A stretch of DNA of 64,000 bases from positions 847,159-911,158 of the forward strand of contig NW_020655294.1 of the NCBI RefSeq assembly GCF_003589595.1. Direction: 5' to 3'. The notes under the pieces are model-generated. The model saw only the letters and a list, made by a program, of their open reading frames with translations. It had not been told where the DNA came from and made no database searches. This stretch comes from Hyposmocoma kahamanoa. Lineage: Eukaryota > Arthropoda > Insecta > Lepidoptera > Cosmopterigidae. The translations under genes and the position numbers were made by a program. Below, piece after piece: positions 1-9,942 of the stretch; the stretch's first letter is position 1, and the number at the start of each line of letters is the position of its first letter.

Positions 1-47
1 ATAGAAATACCTCTCGCAATGCATCTGAGCTACAGCCCTCTATTATA
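1..47 (+). repeat. 3' end of the 5' LTR
   Basis: This 47-base segment ends in CTCTATTATA and is repeated at 3090-3136. In the downstream copy the next base differs, so the repeat boundary at 47/3136 is sharp and marks the LTR end. The LTR ends in TA rather than the usual CA. Confidence 0.75.
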
Positions 48-49
48 AA

Positions 50-67
50 TGGTGGAGGCGCGGACTC
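50..67 (+). promoter_or_regulatory. Candidate primer-binding site
   Basis: TGGTGGAGGCGCGGACTC starts two bases after the LTR end. A TGG start pairs with the CCA end of a tRNA, as in retroelement primer sites. I could not assign the tRNA. A near copy of the junction (CTCTATTATAATTGGTGGA) follows at 66-84, so a second candidate site exists. Confidence 0.45.
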
Positions 68-375
68 TATTATAATTGGTGGAATTCGCCGGTTTACAAT
101 AATGGAAGTACGAGTCACGATGTGAAAATTTTTTATATTTTTATTTTGAAAAACCTGGCAATGGAAGAAGAAATATAATGTAATTCAAGCCTGCAAATGT
201 TTGACGCAAGCTTACGATTGATGAAAGGATCCGATGAAGAAAAGTCCACAGTGAAATATTTTTATATGTTGTTACGACACAACCACAAGGAAAGCGCAAC
301 AAAAGGTCGTAATATATATTTTTATATTTAATATTGATTTATAATTAGTGCCAGTAAAAAGTGCGAGGAGGAAAT

Positions 376-1857
376 ATGTATGGTGTACCGGCACAAAGAT
401 TTAATGGGTTCAACGACGTAGATGAGTTTTTGAACCAATTTGAGACCATTAGTATATTAAATAATTGGTCTGATGTGCAGAAGAAATACGTGTTTGCATT
501 GTATTTGGAGGGGCCAGCTCTACAATGGTACAAAACGTATTTTTCTTCATACATGGCGTATGATGTGATTGCACAAAAGTTAAGAGAGGAATTTCCCTCA
601 CAGATAGATTATGCACGAGAATTTTATTATAGGCAACAGGGGCCTAATGAATCGCTGATAAGTTATTTTTATAGTTTAAATGAGTTAGCGATGAAAGCAA
701 ATATTCAAGATGTTCAGTTTGTTAAGCATTTTTTGAAGTCTTTGTTACCCAATTTTAAATGGATGCTGGCTAGCAATTTGTATGTATCGAAAGAGGAGTT
801 AAGGAAAACAATTATCCAAGTAGATGATGTATTTAATCACAGCTATAATGTGAGACAAGATATTGAATTGCCAGTGAATTGTAATATGGAGCCTTCTTGC
901 TGTTGGCAAACACAGGATGTCTCTGCACCGATAATTAGACCCGAGTCTAAGCAGTCGGAAGATTTAGTGCCACAAGCACCAGTCGTGCATCAGGATACGC
1001 CATGTCAAGGGTATTCACGAGCACATAGTAGTGGATCTTCGCCGGGATCTCCTCAACGTGATTGTCAGAAAAGCGCGACTGAACATGTAGAAAATTTGTC
1101 TACAATTGATAGTTCTAGCGTAGATAGGGCACCTTTTATATCTGTTTTTATTAATGATGTGAGTTGCGAGGCGTTGGTGGATACTAATGCTTCAGTTTCA
1201 GTAATTTCTCGGTATTTTGCGGAAAGGTTGCAATTGCGTATCGATGATAATCCAAGTTTTCCATTACGTATAGTGGGTGCAACGCCAATAAATGTGCAGT
1301 CGTCCACCAAGGTGTCGTTGATGATTAATGGGAAGGATTATCCTTCGAAGTTGCTGGTTGTAGACGATCTTGAAAAATATTTGGTTCTGGGTCGAGATGT
1401 TTTGGAAAAGTGTAATCTCGAGTTGTCAAAAATGGAAATTGACAATAAAATTTCTTCTTCTAAGTCCATGGCAGATATTGGACTAAAGAAAGAAAAGTCT
1501 CCTTTGAAAACCGTATCAAAAAGTTTGGATGGCTTCTCGGTTTTGCCAGAGATGATAAGTAATGTTGACGTGAGTGATAAGACGTGTCAATTGCGTCAAA
1601 AACGGGATTTAGATATAAATAATTATAAAAATGCTTTGCCGAAAATATATATAAAATACAATTCGGAAAGCGACATTTCTAAACCTGTTCGCGTGAGTAA
1701 TATAGGGAATTTACGAAGTGACTTTGTGAAACGGGCAACTTCGATCGATCCGCGTAAAGAATATGTAGATAATATTCAATCGCAACGGAAGCGGTTATTT
1801 GACAAGAAAAACAGAGTTGCTTTATCTAAGAGGTATGTTACGCGAAGATTAGGGTAG
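376..1857 (+). CDS. Gag-aspartyl protease polyprotein of LTR retrotransposon
   Basis: The open frame extends back to 361, but that codon is GTG; the first ATG is at 376 and gives 493 residues. Residues about 5-150 resemble the Ty3/gypsy Gag capsid region, with a W..Y....L.G.A..WY pattern (WSDVQKKYVFALYLEGPALQ). There is no CCHC zinc knuckle. Residues about 250-345 resemble a retropepsin-like aspartyl protease: a LVDTNASVSVI segment at the catalytic position and a later LVLGRDVLEK segment matching the family's hydrophobic-LG-x-D signature. The expected D-T/S-G triad reads DTN, a change at a normally invariant glycine that should harm activity. The tail is rich in K and R. The frame is undamaged over 1.5 kb although pol is absent. 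It could be a helper-dependent element or a gene kept for its Gag; the sequence alone does not decide. Confidence 0.8.
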   Translation: MYGVPAQRFNGFNDVDEFLNQFETISILNNWSDVQKKYVFALYLEGPALQWYKTYFSSYMAYDVIAQKLREEFPSQIDYAREFYYRQQGPNESLISYFYSLNELAMKANIQDVQFVKHFLKSLLPNFKWMLASNLYVSKEELRKTIIQVDDVFNHSYNVRQDIELPVNCNMEPSCCWQTQDVSAPIIRPESKQSEDLVPQAPVVHQDTPCQGYSRAHSSGSSPGSPQRDCQKSATEHVENLSTIDSSSVDRAPFISVFINDVSCEALVDTNASVSVISRYFAERLQLRIDDNPSFPLRIVGATPINVQSSTKVSLMINGKDYPSKLLVVDDLEKYLVLGRDVLEKCNLELSKMEIDNKISSSKSMADIGLKKEKSPLKTVSKSLDGFSVLPEMISNVDVSDKTCQLRQKRDLDINNYKNALPKIYIKYNSESDISKPVRVSNIGNLRSDFVKRATSIDPRKEYVDNIQSQRKRLFDKKNRVALSKRYVTRRLG

Positions 1858-2102
1858 TGAATTGGTTGAGTAGGATTAATTGTATTATGTGCAGATTAAG
1901 TATGAATAGGAATAAATTAGGGTAGACAGAATCTACTGCATGTGAATAGGATGAAAAAGTTCTATATGAGGGAATTTAATGTGTTTGTTTCTACTAGGTT
2001 AATTAATTTTTTATATTTATTTTTCATGTGGAACACTGACGAACATTGACGTTATGAGAAATATTTGGAGAAAAATTAATATTTTCCTGTACATGCAGAC
2101 TT

Positions 2103-2122
2103 GGAAGGAAGGGAGGAGAGGA
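2103..2122 (+). promoter_or_regulatory. Polypurine tract before the 3' LTR
   Basis: This 20-base run contains only A and G (GGAAGGAAGGGAGGAGAGGA). It lies downstream of the coding frame, where a plus-strand primer is expected, and so suggests that the 3' LTR starts near 2123. Confidence 0.55.
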
Positions 2123-3136
2123 TACACCATCAAATAGATAACATTTACTTTTGTTTTTCTTATATATATTTTTTTTTAATTTGGTAGATATATTATCCTG
2201 TATGTGCGAATAGTTCCTGCTCATCCCTCCAGTTGATCAAGGACTGTCTGCATTCTGGGAAAATATATTTATTTAATTATTAGAAATTCTTCATGTGGTA
2301 TACCCTCATACCATATGTGTCTTGGAAATATGTAGTTAGAATATGTTGTTGACGTTATACGTGGGTTGGTTTTTGTTTGTTTAAAGATTGTAAGTGAAGC
2401 TGATGGAACGTGATAGCTGCAAAATGAGGACTAAGGCAGCTGGGAGATCAATAGTGATGTAACCCAGTGATCGTCCGATGGGTGTTCAAGCCTGTGTCGT
2501 CGTTGTGGCAGCATCCACGTTGGAGATAGCTTAGGCTGAGATAGTTAGGAACTTGTAGTGATGTTTAGAATTTTTATTAGGATCGTTCAGCCAGTTTAGG
2601 GTCGCTAAAATAAAGTGTTAGGGTTTAGTCAGGTTCCCTAATTAGCTAGGATAGCTAACGAGTAATTATATTTTTATTTGTTTGTTTAGGATGTGATCAT
2701 GGTCTGTCCTTTTAGATAGGTTTTTGGCAGACCAAAGCCATAGCCTCCTCGGTGGTTACTTGTTGGTAAGTTGATAGCTTCCGAGCAGTGTGTGGCTAGC
2801 CTGTAGTAAAGGCTGATCGCAGATGTAAGTTGCCTATCATAGGTAGACCATCAGCTAGGGATATTCGCCCCTTCAGCTGTGAGGAAGAGGGATGTAGACT
2901 AGGCTGTACTCTTTGAGTAAGATTGCTGGCTGAACATAGGTAGTGTTTATAGTTTGTATTTGGAACGCTAAGAAAATAAGGAAGGATCTTGACATATGAT
3001 ATTGAGATGATTGTTTCGTAACCCTACGCCAAAATTATGTAAAAAAGTGAAATAAAGTATAAAATTGAAGATTATTATAGTTTGAGTTTATAGAAATACC
3101 TCTCGCAATGCATCTGAGCTACAGCCCTCTATTATA
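2123..3136 (+). repeat. 3' LTR (left boundary inferred)
   Basis: The right boundary at 3136 is fixed by the repeat of bases 1-47. The left boundary is inferred from the purine tract and would give about 1,014 bp and TA...TA ends. AATAAA at 3051-3056 is a plausible polyadenylation signal near the end. No coding frame is seen inside. Confidence 0.5.
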
Positions 3137-3150
3137 GTACTTCCTTCTTA

Positions 3151-3761
3151 ACCGCTCACGCGATGCGCTCCTCCTACCTAAAATGGCGGCTATTTGGTTT
3201 CGCAAATTAGAAAAGCATTCAGTTTAAATACAAGTTTTTATAAATAAAAATTATTATTCTGCATTGCTAAATAAATAACCTCCGTACTACCAACAAAAAC
3301 ATCTCAAACAAAATGCAGTAATACACCGCAAATCCTGCACTTAAAAAGCACTAATGAAATTTTTGGTGTACTTGGATAAATATGATAATATTCCGTTTGA
3401 GTGGTTCTAACGTTTACCATGAAATTACTCCTTAAAGGATAGTTTATAAACATTTATATTCAGGGTAAACTTAAAAAACGCTACTTACTTATATGTTTTC
3501 AATAAATAAACACCGAAATCACCAGCCCAAACAATAACACACACGATTGTCGTGACGTATTTTTGAAGTTGTTTATTTTTTTTTAAATGACAGACCCAGG
3601 CATTAAAAACTTTATGGTTTGCTAGAGTAGTTACCGAAATAGCAATTAATATTAGTTCTTTTACCTGTTATAACTTCGATATCCGATAAATCGGTATAAA
3701 ATCTTCACCGGCGCCTCTAGGTGTGGTATGCGTCTACGGCTGCATGTATCGCGTGAGCGGT
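3151..3761 (+). mobile_element. MITE family M1, copy 1
   Basis: This 611-bp element has terminal inverted repeats based on CCGCTCACGCGAT, flanked on both sides by TA (3149-3150 and 3762-3763). Three more copies lie at 6309-6903, 21388-21970 and 42088-42694. There is no transposase frame, so it is non-autonomous. TA flanks in all copies fit the Tc1/mariner superfamily. It sits 14 bp downstream of the LTR end. Confidence 0.85.
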
Positions 3762-3790
3762 TAAGGTTTAAGGTCGTTCCGTATCGGGCA

Positions 3791-3972
3791 CTTTTTTTTA
3801 TACTACCAAGTGACGGGATGAGCAAGTCGTACATCTGGTGATAAGCGTCTCGCCTGTCCATAAAGGTTGCAGTGCCACGCAGAGCTTTATAATCACAAAG
3901 ATCTGAGGGGTACTGCCACTGCGCACGTCACCCTGAGACATAAGTTGACAAGTCCCATGTGCCTGTAATTTC
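3791..3972 (-). repeat. Dispersed repeat family A, partial copy
   Basis: It matches the minus-strand form of the repeat at 10358-10658, including AAGTGACGGGA, CGCCTGTCCATAA and AAAGATCTGAGGGG. The other end of the unit is missing. The family has about a dozen copies here, no tRNA promoter boxes and no coding capacity that I can support. Confidence 0.75.
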
Positions 3973-3975
3973 GTA

Positions 3976-4338
3976 TTTTATCAAACATCTTTCTCCTGTG
4001 TTTTTCTGCTGTTCTCTTTTCCCTCACTATATTTGGTAACCCCTAAAATAAGATCATTTAAAAAAATCGTTCAACATATAAAAAAGAATCGTTAGTAAGT
4101 TTATAGTTAACAGTCTACAATTTAATATCCCAAAAATAAAAAGTCATTCTCCGTCTTTTTGGTACAAATTTTCTTTTGTTACGTCGTAAAACTGGATTTT
4201 AAATAAAGGCTACGTTGATTTTTATTTTATTACGGAAACCAACGAATACTGTGAAGAAACTCGATGTGCAAAAGTATTTTTTAAATAAATCGTCAATTCT
4301 AACTGAAAATAGTCACATTACCAGGGATCGGAATAGGT
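3976..4338. other. AT-rich stretch, nothing recognised
   Basis: No open frame, repeat match or structure was found here. Confidence 0.5.
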
Positions 4339-4339
4339 A

Positions 4340-4941
4340 GAGTTTTTTTACCTAAACTTCGAGTAACATAGACAGGAAATGGAGACTGTTTTACGATAAT
4401 ATTTTTTAAATCACTTAAGTACATCAAAAATTGACGTAAGTGGGGACAGGCAGGTACACTATATTCATCTTAACTTTGCGACAAAATGGGTTGGATCAGT
4501 GATATTGCGGACATTGGATTTTTTCACGATACCTCTCTAAAAAAAATTCCAATCGAAAGATCTTATTGTCCTAATTAAATATTGTCATATCACATTTTGC
4601 CATAAATATAATAGATTAGTAGGAAAAAAATAAAATGTGTATTTTTTGTATGGGACCATACTTTTAGTGCCGTTACAAAGTCTTATTCGATCCAGTTTTG
4701 GAATCGCTACAGACGTATTATTAGACCTATCTTCTGTAGATTTGCGTACTAAACGCGTGACCAAACCTGCCTATTAACTACTTATATTGCACATTTTGTG
4801 ACGCCTGTCTCCAATTACGTAATTCTTTATGTTTTTCAGCGATTTTCCCGAATCCCGAAAGGGTCCAGGAAATAAAAAATATTGTCATAAGGCTGTCTCC
4901 ATTTTCTGTCTATGTTCCTCGAAATTTAGGTAAAAAAAGAG
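4340..4941. mobile_element. Long-TIR non-autonomous DNA element (M3)
   Basis: About 67 bases at the left end (from 4340) read back as the inverse of about 67 bases at the right end (to 4941) with scattered mismatches. Shared blocks include TTTTTTTACCTAAA and ACATAGACAG. The 600-bp interior has no long frame. Long imperfect TIRs and small size indicate a MITE or fold-back element. I could not define a target duplication, so the superfamily is open. It is a single copy in this window. Confidence 0.7.
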
Positions 4942-5029
4942 AACGGTTGCTTTTCAAATGAGATGCCGACTCATCGAATCCATGTGGCGACGTGAACTGT
5001 GAATGGTGATTAAGCAATACGTATCGCTA

Positions 5030-5165
5030 ACTGTAAAAGAATATATCGTGATGACGATAAAGACCATCGGAAAACGTGTGAAGCCCCAACCAGCATCATC
5101 GGGTCTGGTTGGCGGTCAATGACCTTAACCCCTCACCTCAGAGGAGACCCATTTAACGTTTATTA
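5030..5165 (+). repeat. SINE 3' remnant (family E type)
   Basis: The segment carries ATCGGAAAACGTGTG followed by a CCTCAGAGGAGACCC block. The latter resembles the GAGGAGACCC part of the better-preserved minus-strand SINE at 30015-30295. The tRNA-like head is not recognisable here. Confidence 0.4.
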
Positions 5166-6308
5166 CTCGTTGGAATATAGCAACAAAAAGCCGCTTTTTA
5201 CTGTTCCACAAATCTTTTAATCTTATTATGGGTTACAATTTAACAAAAGTGATTCACAAAGGAAAAATGTAAGCCTCGTTGAGAAAATGCTTGGCTTGCC
5301 AGCAGTAAATACCGGCTTTGATTTTCGGTAAGTACTTGTATAGATAGAATTGTTGATTTTTTTATTTATATTAGAACGATACATTAGAATCTTATTTCAT
5401 AGGATAATATACAGGTAAGATAAAAAACACTATAAGAGCTTAACTACTACAAAATAAAACTAGGATTTTTAAATTATATGAATAAATTAGGTCTCCGCGG
5501 TAAGGTGCCCAAGATTCTGGCAGCGTTCCCCCTTTGTATGCTAATGCGTTGGGCAAGGTAGCTGCCGGGACTTAGCCACTGTTAACGTGCCCGCTGTACT
5601 CGAGCCAAGCGGCATGTCGCGAACAGATGTGCTCAGTGCCCTTCATTTGTGCAAAATTTTATTGAAAAAATTAATAGACTGTCTGGGAAATTTAGTTTTC
5701 AATTCATTAGTATTCAATACTCAATATATTTATTGTAAAATAATGTTACGCACATGAGCTTAGGGATAACAACAATAGCAGAGGCACGCCGAGGCTTAGA
5801 TTAGTCATTTTAATTGTTCACTATCAATATAATGTATAATAAAAAGTATGTCACTGAGAAAATTCCAATTAAATTAAATTACAATAAATATATTGATATA
5901 TTTATTAATTTAATTATTCAAATTTGTCACAATATTATTATATTTTGTCATTAAAGTATTCACTTCAATTCTAGTAATGTTTATTAATTAGGTATAATTT
6001 CAATTTATTAAGAAAGAGTGGATACATTTTCTCGTTCTTAATGATTGGCGGGAGACCGTTGAATATCTTTACCGACATCGAGTGGGGACCTAAGCTGTGT
6101 TATTGTGGCTGAGATTGTGGCAGAGGCAATCTATTGCGTGATCTAAAAGTAAGTCCTAGGGGCGGGTCGTCAAGATTGATGAAGAAGTCAGGGCGCCGTT
6201 TTATATATTTACAAACTTCGAGAATATAAATGGAAACTAAAGTTAAAATTTTAAATTGTTTGAAATACGGTCTGCAGCTCTTAGTACTCTTTAATTAAAC
6301 ACTTAATA
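5166..6308. other. No gene; two GC-richer islands
   Basis: The stretch is AT-rich except for two islands, about 5495-5640 and 6045-6190. These are visibly richer in G and C and contain runs such as CAGCGTTCCCCCTTTG and GGGCGGGTCGTC. I could not match them to a gene or repeat. No long frame covers them, so they may be old transposon pieces. Confidence 0.4.
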
Positions 6309-6903
6309 GCCGCTCACGCGATTCATGCGTCTCTGGAAGCATACCACACTTAGAGGTGCTGGTGATGATTTTATACCGATTTATCGGATATCGAAGTTAT
6401 AACAGGTAAAAGAACTAATACTAATTGCTATTTCGGTAACTACTCTAGCAAACCATAAAGTTTTTAATGCCTGGGTCTGTTATTTAAAAAAATAAACAAC
6501 TTCAAAAATACGTCACGACAATCGTGTGTGTTATTGTTTGGGCTGGTGATGTCGGTGTTTATTTATTGAAAACATACCGTAAGTTGCGTTTTTTAAGTTT
6601 ACCCTGAATATAAATGTGTATAAACTATACTTTAAGGAGTAATTTCATGGTAAACATTAGAACCACTCAAACGGAATATTATCATATTTACCCAAGTACA
6701 CCAAAAATTTCATTAGTGCTTTTGAAGTGCAGGATTTGCGGTGTATTACTGCATTTTATTTGAGATGTTTTTATTGTAGTACGGAGGGTATTTATTTAGC
6801 AATGCAGAATAATAATTTTTATTTTTAAAAACTTGTATTTAAACTGAATCCTTTTCTAATTAGCCGCCATTATGCGGTAGGATGAGCGCATCGCGTGAGC
6901 GGC
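6309..6903 (-). mobile_element. MITE family M1, copy 2 (inverted)
   Basis: This is the reverse complement of copy 1 along its whole length, with scattered differences. It starts GCCGCTCACGCGATT and ends CATCGCGTGAGCGGC, and is flanked by TA at 6307-6308 and 6904-6905. With copy 1 it brackets 2.5 kb of sequence in inverted orientation. Confidence 0.85.
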
Positions 6904-6905
6904 TA

Positions 6906-7589
6906 TGTTAACGCGACTATCCTCTAGTCTATCCTCCTATACAATTTTCTTGCAATTGCAATACCGACGGCACTGTACCTACTTACACAGACGGTAGTTA
7001 TAAACTGTATTTTCGGGATACAGTTTGCGTGACCCCAGTAAGACGTCTTGTTATTCACAAAAGGTCACTTTTAAAGCCATTTGACATTGAGCCTACAACA
7101 CTCCGTCTACATCGTTAAATCTCTCTGTTAGTAGCGACATCTGTCGAATCATATCTATACCACTAATTGCCATATCGTATTGCCATTAATCTACTAATAG
7201 AATTTTACTGACGTGGTTCACGTGACATATGTTAGAAGGCGCCATTTTGGTTTACTACAAAATGGTTGTGCATTAACATCTTATAAAAGGTTTAATTGCA
7301 ATCCTCATTCAAATATTAACATCCTTTTTACAAATGTATTACGCTACTACTATACTACTCTATATTCCGTCAATAGGCAAATGGATCTTTAGGGTAAATG
7401 TTTAAGGTTCGAACCTTATCCGACAAGAAGGTTTCCTTGCCATATTACGGAAGCAATTAATAATAAGTAATTATTGTGATTAAAAAAGTCCATTTTAAAA
7501 ATACCAAGAAAAAACTGGCATGCATGAAGATATTGCTGTGAGTGGAGTTTCTTGGTTTGTATGTACCCTCGTGGAAGAAAGACGTGTTG
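6906..7589. other. Unassigned AT-rich stretch
   Basis: No coding frame, repeat or structure that I can support. Confidence 0.5.
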
Positions 7590-7830
7590 GTTGACAAATC
7601 GGTGGCCCTACGGTTTACAGTGTGTGGTCCCAAGTTCGATTCTCGGTACGGTCAATTTGGGAAACGAATTTTTCTAAATTCGTTCTGATCCGGGGCATTT
7701 CCTAGAACGGATGTTCGGGAAGTACCCCAGAATAAATTCCGTTGCTCTGGTAGTCACAGTACATGGTATTCCCTAGTTTGTGACCTGTTATCTGACAATC
7801 AAGTTGTTTGATATAAACAATAAATTTTTC
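7590..7830 (+). repeat. Probable tRNA-derived SINE
   Basis: A B-box-like GTTCGATTCTCGG lies near 7633, downstream of a GGTGGCCCTACGG block, followed by about 170 bp of non-coding body. The A box is poor. The order resembles the SINE heads at 18698 and 36296, but I found no second copy of the body in the window. Confidence 0.4.
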
Positions 7831-8198
7831 AACACACTTGCTCGTAAGCAGTGTTATGACAAGCGTGCAAAGTCGACCATAATGTCCTAAATTATGCACA
7901 CGGGCTTTTTCATAACATTATAGCCCTATGGACTTTGTACTTCAAGATTTATATTTATAGAGATAATTTGCAATTTGACTATATTTTTCTAAATTTACAT
8001 TGTAAATTCCAATTATGCAGTATTTTTAGAATTTGGACATTTTTTAATTTATATCTAATACGTTGTGGCAGCATGAATATACGTCTCGAACTCGAACATT
8101 TTAGTTCGAGTTGCTTAAATGTTGTGTTGTTAAGCGATATTTATTCACACAAGAAATAAATTATCGTTGTACCTATTTAATTGCAAATGTGATGAACA

Positions 8199-8320
8199 AC
8201 ATTGTATATACCACAGGGGGTAAAAATTACAAACCTCGAGTCATAAAAACCCTCGCGGTTTCGGGCTTGTAACAAACTCTCGTTGACATTTTCTTATTTA
8301 CCACCCGTAATATACAATGT
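8199..8320. repeat. Short fold-back element
   Basis: ACATTGTATAT at 8199 is inverted at the right end (ATATACAATGT, to 8320). Just inside, GGGGGTAA pairs imperfectly with TTACCACCC. The 122-bp unit has no frame. It looks like a small MITE or a snap-back relic. Confidence 0.5.
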
Positions 8321-8762
8321 ACTATTATAAATTGATCTGGATTCAGATATATTTATGAAGTGGAATAGGATATGTGGTTATGGAATCTGACACCATTCCC
8401 TCTCCGCTACTTACACATTACTAACTAATTACATACTATCACTGCGAAATCGTGATATAATGCTTTGTCTGAAGTCTGAATAGATATCCCTGAATATTGT
8501 TGATTTTGGTATATGTCTTCCTGTCGGGAATGTTAATAACTTACATGTTTATATCAAACTAGCTTCCGTTTGTGACTTTGTTCGTATACTGGATAAACAG
8601 AGCAAATCTCATGTGCTAATCCAAGATAAAAATCTTATTGTTGACGAACTCCAGTCCGGTCAGCTGCTTATTCGTGATTGGGTAGCAATATACACATGAG
8701 GGCTTGTAAGCTAGTTATGTTAATATTTCTGAACACAAACAATACAGTGACGAAATACTTTT

Positions 8763-8962
8763 ATAGATGACAAAGATCCGACAACAAACACATTGAAAAA
8801 TTCGTGAGGTCCGCTGGTTTCGTGGCTTAGTTGGTATATAGCGTCTGACACGGTTTCGGATCGAAGGAACTTTTTCTAAGTGTTCGATAATTATAACAAA
8901 CTAGTGTAGTAATTTCACAAAAAAAAAATTGAATATCAATTCCATACAAATTTAACAAACAA
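8763..8962 (+). repeat. tRNA-derived SINE family C, degraded copy
   Basis: It carries the shared blocks CAAAGATCCGACAACAA, CGTGGCTTAGTTGG (A box) and GGATCGAAGGAA. The middle of the head, including the B box, is deleted compared with 36190-36410. MITE M2 copy 1 inserted at its 3' side. Confidence 0.7.
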
Positions 8963-8963
8963 T

Positions 8964-9238
8964 CATTGACTTACAACTATATGGACGTCGGGTCCGCGCT
9001 AAAAAGTGTCCGAACTTATAGGGCGTTAAAGTCGTATACAGAGCGTCATTCACGCTTTAGTCTTCGTTTGTTCGACTGACAGCGAAGCAAGCAAAATTAG
9101 ACAGTACTGCGATGACATTACAATTTAAAAGCTTTTTCATATTCCTTTACAAGTCACTACGTTTAAATAGGTTGACTTGGGACATTTTTTTCGTGGTTTT
9201 TGTATTAGACCCGTCGTCCATTTATTTGTAAGTCAATG
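8964..9238 (+). mobile_element. MITE family M2, copy 1
   Basis: This 275-bp element has about 31-bp TIRs starting CATTGACTTACAA and ending in the inverse TTGTAAGTCAATG. It is flanked by a perfect 8-bp duplication, CAAACAAT, at 8956-8963 and 9239-9246. There is no coding frame. Two further full copies and one longer relative occur. The 31-bp TIR and 8-bp duplication resemble P-element geometry; hAT elements also make 8-bp duplications. Confidence 0.9.
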
Positions 9239-9624
9239 CAAACAATACAATTTATAATATCTAATTCTCATTTGGTGTTTCTCACGGGTCTCCAATTAAT
9301 TTGTTACCAGTAAACTATAATGGCATTCAAGTCACAGTTACTAAACAATAAGTTAGAAGTCAGTCCCTCTAGGGTGCTCCGTAGAAACGAAGTTTGGCCA
9401 CACTTTGAATAATCAATCGAACTTCATGAATATTGTAAACGCCATCAAAAAGTAATATAATTATAACAATAGGTCGCAGTTCGTCTATTTCCTGTTTGTC
9501 AGTATTCAAAGGGCTAAATGTGGTCTGTGGGCTAAAGTAAATGCTGGTTTTTCAAAATAATGGAATATTTTGATACCACCAACTTAACGAATTCCCTGTC
9601 CCCATACAAGGTATTATATATTTT

Positions 9625-9942
9625 AAATTTAGGTATTATATATATTAAAAATATTTTGATCGAAAAATCATATTACAAAATTGAAGACTACGTGTTAGCT
9701 AAAGATGTATGGAAAGACGACATGGCTCCAGAATCCACACAAATTTGATTCAAAGTGTATTCCATAGCATTTAAGTTTATTTGAAAAGAGCAATCCCTAG
9801 AGTTTCTTGCTCGTTCTTCTCAGGGAGGTCAGCGTAGTGAACGAGCAGTAGCTTAAATGTAGCTTAAATGTGACGTTTTCTAGTGTAAATTTATTTTACC
9901 TATGGAATAAATAATCTTTGACTTTGACTTTGACTTTGACTA
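9625..9942 (+). mobile_element. 5'-truncated LINE 3' end with TTTGAC tail
   Basis: The last codons of an ORF2 (about 9625-9748, ending near APESTQI) are followed by a 3' UTR and a tail of four TTTGAC units ending near 9940. The same UTR and tail occur at 57280-57662. Lepidopteran CR1-type LINEs commonly end this way; the clade name is inference. No catalytic domain remains. Confidence 0.7.

Larger units (their letters stand above)
1..3136 (+). mobile_element. LTR retrotransposon (Gag-protease only), 5' LTR cut by window edge
   Basis: Bases 1-47 recur as bases 3090-3136, which is the arrangement expected for the last part of a 5' LTR and the end of a 3' LTR. Between them lie a candidate primer-binding site, one long reading frame (376-1857) and a purine tract (2103-2122). 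There is no reverse transcriptase, RNase H or integrase sequence in the roughly 2 kb internal part, so this copy cannot transpose alone and would need enzymes from a related element. The Gag and protease resemble the Ty3/gypsy type. Target-site duplications cannot be checked because the left end lies outside the window. The 47-base LTR ends look identical, which suggests a fairly recent insertion, but this is a short comparison. Confidence 0.75.

Noticed and set aside
3148..3764. piggyBac-type element based on TTAA on both sides of M1 copy 1
   Set aside because: The other three copies are flanked by TA only; the extra T and A in copy 1 belong to the element ends.
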